From NCBI RefSeq assembly GCF_018918235.1, contig NZ_JAHLQE010000098.1, positions 1 to 47,416 of the forward strand: a stretch of 47,416 nt of DNA, given 5' to 3'. A program made the position numbers and the translations under genes. The notes beneath the pieces were generated by a model, which made no database searches, was not told where the DNA came from, and was given only the letters and a program-made list of their open reading frames with translations. Of this stretch, positions 43,465-47,416 are shown piece after piece. Every line of letters starts with the position of its first letter. Position 1 is the stretch's first letter. This stretch comes from Eubacterium sp. MSJ-13 (GTDB lineage Bacteria; Bacillota; Clostridia; Lachnospirales; Lachnospiraceae).

Positions 43465-44712
43465 TTACACCTCTGGTACTACTATCTTTCCTGCTATTGC
43501 ACAGGCTGCTGCCGATTTTGGTGACGCAAGGTAGATACCTACTTTTGATGTTCCCATACGACCGAGGAAATTACGGTTGTTTGTTGCAACTACTGTCTCT
43601 CCGTCCGTCAGGATACCGCCTGTTCGTCCACAGCAAAGTCCGCAGCTTGGATGTGTTATTATCGCACCTGCTTTTGAAAGGATTTCCATCGTTCCGTTTT
43701 CTACTGCCTGTCTGTAAATCTTGCGGCTTGCAGGTGTAACGATAAGTTTTACAAAAGGTGCTACATGCTTGTCCTTAAGTATTTCTGCCGCTGCCATGAG
43801 ATCTTCAAGTCTTCCGTTTGTACATGAACCTATAAATACCTGATCTATCTCTTTTCCCTCAATCTCTGAGATTGGTTTTACATTATCAACATTTGAAGGA
43901 CAAGCCATAACAGGCACTAAATCTTCCGCCTTATAATTTATAACTCTTGAATAAACCGCATCACTGTCACCGACCAAATCTTTCTGCTCATCAGTAAGTT
44001 CTATCTCGCAATACTCTGCCGTTTTCTCGTCAGGTGTAAATAATGCACATTTCGCTCCTGCCTCGATTGCCATATTTGACATTGACATTCTTGAAGCCAC
44101 CGACATATTTTCCACTGTATCTCCGGCAAATTCAAGTGCCTTATATGTCGCACCGTCAGCACCGAGATCTCCGATAAGTTTAAGGATAATGTCTTTAGCC
44201 ATCACATTGTCAGGAAGTTTTCCTGTTATATTGACCTTGATAGTCTCAGGCACGCGAATCCAGAGCGTTCCTGTTCCAAGAATACTTGCCATCTCCGTAT
44301 AACCGATTCCCGATGAAAATGCACCAACACATCCGTATGTAGTAGTATGGCTGTCTGTTCCAAAAACTATGTTTCCAGGTTTAACATATCCTGCTTCTGT
44401 CATAAGCTGGTGACATATTCCGTCTGAACGGTGGATATTTTTCATTCCATATTTTTCCACAAATTCATTTCCAATGCGGAAATGTCTTGTATCATCAACC
44501 TGACTTGCCGGCACAAGATGATCATATATAAGAACCGCCTTGTCGGGATCCCATATCTTCGTAAATCCCATCTCCTCAAACTTTGAGGCAACAAATGGGA
44601 TAAAAATGTCATGTATCATAACTCTGTCAACATTTACGGTAACTATCTCCCCCGGCTTAACCTCTTTGCCGATATTATTTCTAATGATTTTTTCAATAAT
44701 CGTTGAACCCAT
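43465..44712 (-). CDS. Aconitase-family dehydratase large subunit (LeuC/HacA type), pair A
   Basis: The protein has 415 residues and the LeuC/homoaconitase fold with a [4Fe-4S] cluster: FGTDSHTTTYGCVGAFSSG, a ligand Cys in GSCTNGR, and the last two ligands in HPSCGLCCGRTGG, then NNRNFLGRMG. The usual LeuC box CGPCLGGHMG is not kept, so the substrate is uncertain: isopropylmalate, citramalate, homocitrate or a methylmalate analogue. AGGAGG lies 6 bases before the ATG and 10 bases separate it from the small subunit gene upstream, so they form one unit. A similar pair lies just upstream (45424-47149). Confidence 0.8.
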   Translation of the reverse strand: MGSTIIEKIIRNNIGKEVKPGEIVTVNVDRVMIHDIFIPFVASKFEEMGFTKIWDPDKAVLIYDHLVPASQVDDTRHFRIGNEFVEKYGMKNIHRSDGICHQLMTEAGYVKPGNIVFGTDSHTTTYGCVGAFSSGIGYTEMASILGTGTLWIRVPETIKVNITGKLPDNVMAKDIILKLIGDLGADGATYKALEFAGDTVENMSVASRMSMSNMAIEAGAKCALFTPDEKTAEYCEIELTDEQKDLVGDSDAVYSRVINYKAEDLVPVMACPSNVDNVKPISEIEGKEIDQVFIGSCTNGRLEDLMAAAEILKDKHVAPFVKLIVTPASRKIYRQAVENGTMEILSKAGAIITHPSCGLCCGRTGGILTDGETVVATNNRNFLGRMGTSKVGIYLASPKSAAACAIAGKIVVPEV

Positions 44713-44722
44713 AACTTTCCTC

Positions 44723-45214
44723 CTAGTCTAATCCATTTAATTTACGCATTGCTTTTACAAGTCCGCCTGCATCAATTATCTTAACAAGATTATCCGGAAG
44801 TGATGCTATAGGATATTTATTTCCGTTGTACTCTATATTTTCATTTACGGTAACCGTAACACTGTCACCCTCTTTCACATCATCGTGAAGTTTATCATTC
44901 TCGATAAGTAAAAGTCCATTGTTAATTGAATTTCTAAAGAATATCCTCGCAAATGATTTTGCGATAACGCATTTGATACCAAGTGCTTTTATAATCTCAG
45001 GGGCCTGCTCTCTCGAAGAACCGCAGCCAAAATTCTTTCCGGCAACGATAATGTCACCCTCCTTAATCTGTGCTGCAAGCTCCGGTCTGAGTGGTGAGAA
45101 CGCATATGGTGCCATGTCATTGACTGTCTCTAATGCAAGGTACTCAGTCGGAATAATAATATCAGTGTCTATATCATCACCGAGCACCCAGACTTTTCCA
45201 CTAAACTGTGCCAT
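44723..45214 (-). CDS. Aconitase-family dehydratase small subunit (LeuD type), pair A
   Basis: The 163-residue swivel-domain subunit has GKVWVLGDDIDTDIIIPTEY, the GKNFGCGSSREQAPEIIKAL core and KSFARIFFRNSINNGLLLIE. The substrate-recognition loop reads YLAL, unlike the paralogue at 46676 (YLLF), which suggests the two pairs differ in specificity. AGAGG precedes the ATG. The large subunit follows 10 bases later. Confidence 0.8.
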   Translation of the reverse strand: MAQFSGKVWVLGDDIDTDIIIPTEYLALETVNDMAPYAFSPLRPELAAQIKEGDIIVAGKNFGCGSSREQAPEIIKALGIKCVIAKSFARIFFRNSINNGLLLIENDKLHDDVKEGDSVTVTVNENIEYNGNKYPIASLPDNLVKIIDAGGLVKAMRKLNGLD

Positions 45215-45325
45215 ATATTTTTCCTCTTTTCGTTATATTCAGACTTGTATTAAGTCTATTATTTTTATTTTTTCTCACAAATACTATATTTATTTTTAAA
45301 TTTATTAATAATCATTTTGTCGATA

Positions 45326-45367
45326 TTTAAGATATAACCAGCCATAAACTGACAATTATATCTTAAA
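45326..45367. other. 12-bp inverted repeat between the two dehydratase pairs
   Basis: TTTAAGATATAA (45326-45337) and TTATATCTTAAA (45356-45367) are perfectly inverted around 18 bases, extending further with one bulge. It is A/T-only and could be a terminator of pair B or a regulatory site of pair A. A second AGACTT/AAGTCT hairpin is at 45241-45257. Confidence 0.45.
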
Positions 45368-45423
45368 ATATAAATAACAACTCTAAAATTTAATCACAAC
45401 AATATCCGCAACATCAGATTTTT

Positions 45424-46671
45424 CTACAATAAATCAGCCGTTGTAATCTCGCCCTTTATCGCTGATGCCGTCACCGTTGCGGCTGACGCAAGATAGATAA
45501 ATGAATCCTTATGTCCTGCACGACCTTTAAAGTTTCTTGTTCCCGTACTTATAAGAACTTCGTTTTCACCGATAACACCCTGACAGCTTCCCCAGCATAC
45601 GCTGCAGTTTGGATTCATAACTATTGCCCCAGCTTCCATAAATGTATCGATAATGCCCTCTTTAAGTGCCTGCTCATAAACTGCCGCACTTGCCGGCACC
45701 ACAAGAAAACGAACAAGAGGAGCAACTTTCTTTCCTTTGATAAGCTCTGCACCAGCACGTAAATCCTCTATTCTTCCGTTATTGCATGAGCCAAGAAATG
45801 CCTCGTCAATGTGAGTTCCTAAACATTCTTTTGCAGGTACTACGCTGTCAACAAAATGAGGTTTTGCAACAATTGGCTCAATCTCACCGAGGTCTATATC
45901 ATAAACTTTCGCAAACTTTGCATCAGGATCACTTGAAAAACTGTGCTTTGGTTTTCTTCCATGTTCCTTAAGATAATCAATCGTTATATCGTCAACCTCC
46001 ATAAGTGCTGTTTTTGCACCAGCCTCAACACAGAGGTTGCAGATTGATATTCTGTCGCTCATATTGAGAGTTTTAAGTCCCTCACCGCCAAATTCCATAG
46101 CCATATAGTTAGCTCCGTTAGCACCAATCTTTCCTATAATAGTAAGGATAAGATCCCTCGCATAAACACCGTCCTTAAGTTTTCCTTTAAGATTAAATCT
46201 GAGTGTCTCAGGAACAAGAAGCCATGACTTGCCTGTAACCATGGCATAGAGATAATCCGTACAACCCACACCCGTACCAAATGCACCGACAGCACCATAC
46301 GCACAGGTATGACTGTCAGCACCAAAGATAAGTTCACCTGATGTAACATGATTTTCCATCATTATCTGATGGCATACACCGGCTCCCTCATAAAACTTAA
46401 TGCCATGTTCCTTTGCAAAATCCCTCATCTTCTTGTGTGAAGCTGCCGTCTTAACACTGTCGCATGGAACATTGTGGTCTACTATCCAGACAAGTTTGTT
46501 TACATCTGCTATATGCGGATTCTTAAGTTTGTTGTACATATCTATCGTAAGATGTGTTGTTCCGTCATTACTCATAAGTCTGTCAAGTTCTACTGTATGT
46601 ATATCTCCCGGCTTAACCTCATTTACACCTGCGGCTGCCGCAATAATCTTTTCTGCAATCGTCATTCCCAT
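45424..46671 (-). CDS. Aconitase-family dehydratase large subunit (LeuC/HacA type), pair B
   Basis: The protein has 415 residues, the same length as the pair A protein but clearly diverged. It has FGADSHTCAYGAVGAFGTG, the ligand Cys in GSCNNGR (the usual Thr is Asn) and the ligand pair in NPNCSVCWGSCQG, then TGTRNFKGRAG. The canonical LeuC box is absent here too. The start ATG follows AGGAGG, which overlaps the small subunit stop, so the gap is only 4 bases. The substrate is unknown within the aconitase family. Confidence 0.8.
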   Translation of the reverse strand: MGMTIAEKIIAAAAGVNEVKPGDIHTVELDRLMSNDGTTHLTIDMYNKLKNPHIADVNKLVWIVDHNVPCDSVKTAASHKKMRDFAKEHGIKFYEGAGVCHQIMMENHVTSGELIFGADSHTCAYGAVGAFGTGVGCTDYLYAMVTGKSWLLVPETLRFNLKGKLKDGVYARDLILTIIGKIGANGANYMAMEFGGEGLKTLNMSDRISICNLCVEAGAKTALMEVDDITIDYLKEHGRKPKHSFSSDPDAKFAKVYDIDLGEIEPIVAKPHFVDSVVPAKECLGTHIDEAFLGSCNNGRIEDLRAGAELIKGKKVAPLVRFLVVPASAAVYEQALKEGIIDTFMEAGAIVMNPNCSVCWGSCQGVIGENEVLISTGTRNFKGRAGHKDSFIYLASAATVTASAIKGEITTADLL

Positions 46672-46675
46672 AAAC

Positions 46676-47149
46676 CTAATCCTCCTTATTTAATGATGCA
46701 ATAAGACCGCCCTGGTCAAGTATTCCCTGCATATATGCCGGAAGTTTTGTGCACTGGTATTCCTTATCACCCACACGCACGATACCCTCCTGAAGATCAA
46801 GTTCCATCTCATCACCTGCATTTACATTTTCATGTAAATCCTTACAGACAATAACCGGAAGTCCGATATTTATCGAATTTCTATAAAAAATCCTTGCAAA
46901 CGATTTTGCTATAACTGCCTTGACTCCGAGTGCTTTCAAAACACTTGGTGCCTGTTCTCTTGAAGAACCGCATCCAAAATTTTCAGAAGCCACAACATAA
47001 TCTCCCGGCTCTACATTTGCCGCAAAATCAGGGTCAAGTGACTCAAATGTATGTGTTTTCATCTCATCAATTGTAGGAAAGAGAAGATACTGCGAAGCGA
47101 TTATCTGGTCAGTATCAACATCCTGATTGAATTTAAAAATCTTACCCAT
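46676..47149 (-). CDS. Aconitase-family dehydratase small subunit (LeuD type), pair B
   Basis: The 157-residue protein has FNQDVDTDQIIASQYLLF, SENFGCGSSREQAPSVLKAL and KSFARIFYRNSINIGLPVIV. Its recognition loop is YLLF. GGAGG lies 9 bases before the ATG. A promoter lies at 47278-47306. It is the first gene of the pair B operon. Confidence 0.8.
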   Translation of the reverse strand: MGKIFKFNQDVDTDQIIASQYLLFPTIDEMKTHTFESLDPDFAANVEPGDYVVASENFGCGSSREQAPSVLKALGVKAVIAKSFARIFYRNSINIGLPVIVCKDLHENVNAGDEMELDLQEGIVRVGDKEYQCTKLPAYMQGILDQGGLIASLNKED

Positions 47150-47277
47150 TTATAGTTTCCTCCATTATATTTGTATAATAGATATTTACAAAACAATTCA
47201 TATTCATTACACAATTTAATTATAATATTATAACCGTTTCGCAAATACCTAATTTGTATAACAAAAAGTGCTTTTTA

Positions 47278-47306
47278 AGTATATCACATTTTTGATTGGC
47301 TGTGAA
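47278..47306 (-). promoter_or_regulatory. Promoter of the pair B dehydratase operon
   Basis: TTCACA and TATACT on the minus strand with a 17-bp spacer; the predicted leader is about 120 bases. Beyond it, up to the window edge, no complete gene is seen. The sequence near 47350-47375 (GCCCCTCGTCAAGTAGACAG) has the look of an insertion-sequence end, unproven. Confidence 0.55.
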
Positions 47307-47416
47307 CTGTGTATAATCTGATAAACAAAAAAGCATCTGAATTTTTGATATGCCCCTCGTCAAGTAGACAGGTAAAATATCTAAAATTAGGTGCTGATGA
47401 TGCCTACATCTCATTT

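Noticed and set aside
1-47416. CRISPR array or prophage
   Set aside because: No regularly spaced direct repeats with spacers, no integrase, capsid, portal or terminase genes were seen.

Overview
This 47.4 kb window is a low-GC chromosomal segment of a Gram-positive clostridial bacterium, most likely a member of the Lachnospiraceae. The grounds are Gram-positive style ribosome binding sites (AGGAGG), housekeeping sigma promoters of the TTGACA-17-TATAAT type, a PyrK/PyrD class 1B dihydroorotate dehydrogenase, a T-box leader before pheST, an Amt-PII fusion, a GH94 cellobiose phosphorylase and two clostridial aconitase-family pairs. Most genes lie on the minus strand. Only the CorC/hemolysin-type protein, the histidyl-tRNA synthetase and the cellobiose phosphorylase are on the plus strand. 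I see no prophage, no CRISPR array and no complete insertion sequence.

Layout, left to right. 1-1000: the 5' part of tRNA-Gln(CUG) and a zinc-dependent phospholipase C-like gene. 1312-2643: a CorC/CNNM-type membrane protein. 2657-6858: a small accessory cluster made of a ParA/MinD-like protein that has lost its P-loop lysine, followed by two translationally coupled proteins that join a TerB-like helical N-terminus to a cysteine-rich beta-helix. 7115-8229: a 50-residue membrane protein coupled to a FliB-type Fe-S lysine methylase. 8364-13608: a pyrimidine operon in the order nudix-pyrC-pyrF-pyrK-pyrD-pyrE. 13688-16249: divergent asd and hisS. 16276-16414: a large palindromic element. 16668-20285: an L,D-transpeptidase and the Amt-PII fusion. 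20430-22193: three small membrane proteins, including a VanZ-like one. 22447-26572: pheS-pheT under a T-box. 26667-31123: murF, ddl and a secreted NlpC/P60 hydrolase. 31171-37637: the protein quality-control block tig-clpP-clpX-lon-engB. 37804-40083: glmM and a polysaccharide deacetylase. 40259-42700: cellobiose phosphorylase. 42958-43257: thioredoxin. 43465-47149: two tandem aconitase-family small/large subunit pairs.

Several genes serve common themes. murF, ddl, glmM, the L,D-transpeptidase, the NlpC/P60 protein and the deacetylase all act in cell wall synthesis or remodelling. The pyr operon covers dihydroorotate to UMP. tig, clpP, clpX and lon handle protein folding and turnover. The Amt-PII fusion joins ammonium uptake to nitrogen sensing in one polypeptide.

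The least explained parts are the TerB/beta-helix cluster with its own promoters and direct repeats, a terminator placed directly after the amt promoter, a perfect palindrome over the thioredoxin promoter, a palindrome lodged between the Shine-Dalgarno and AUG of the deacetylase, and a dispersed repeat family ending in GTAACAGTTCAGCC. All functions are read from sequence alone. Promoters and terminators were found by eye and are unmeasured.
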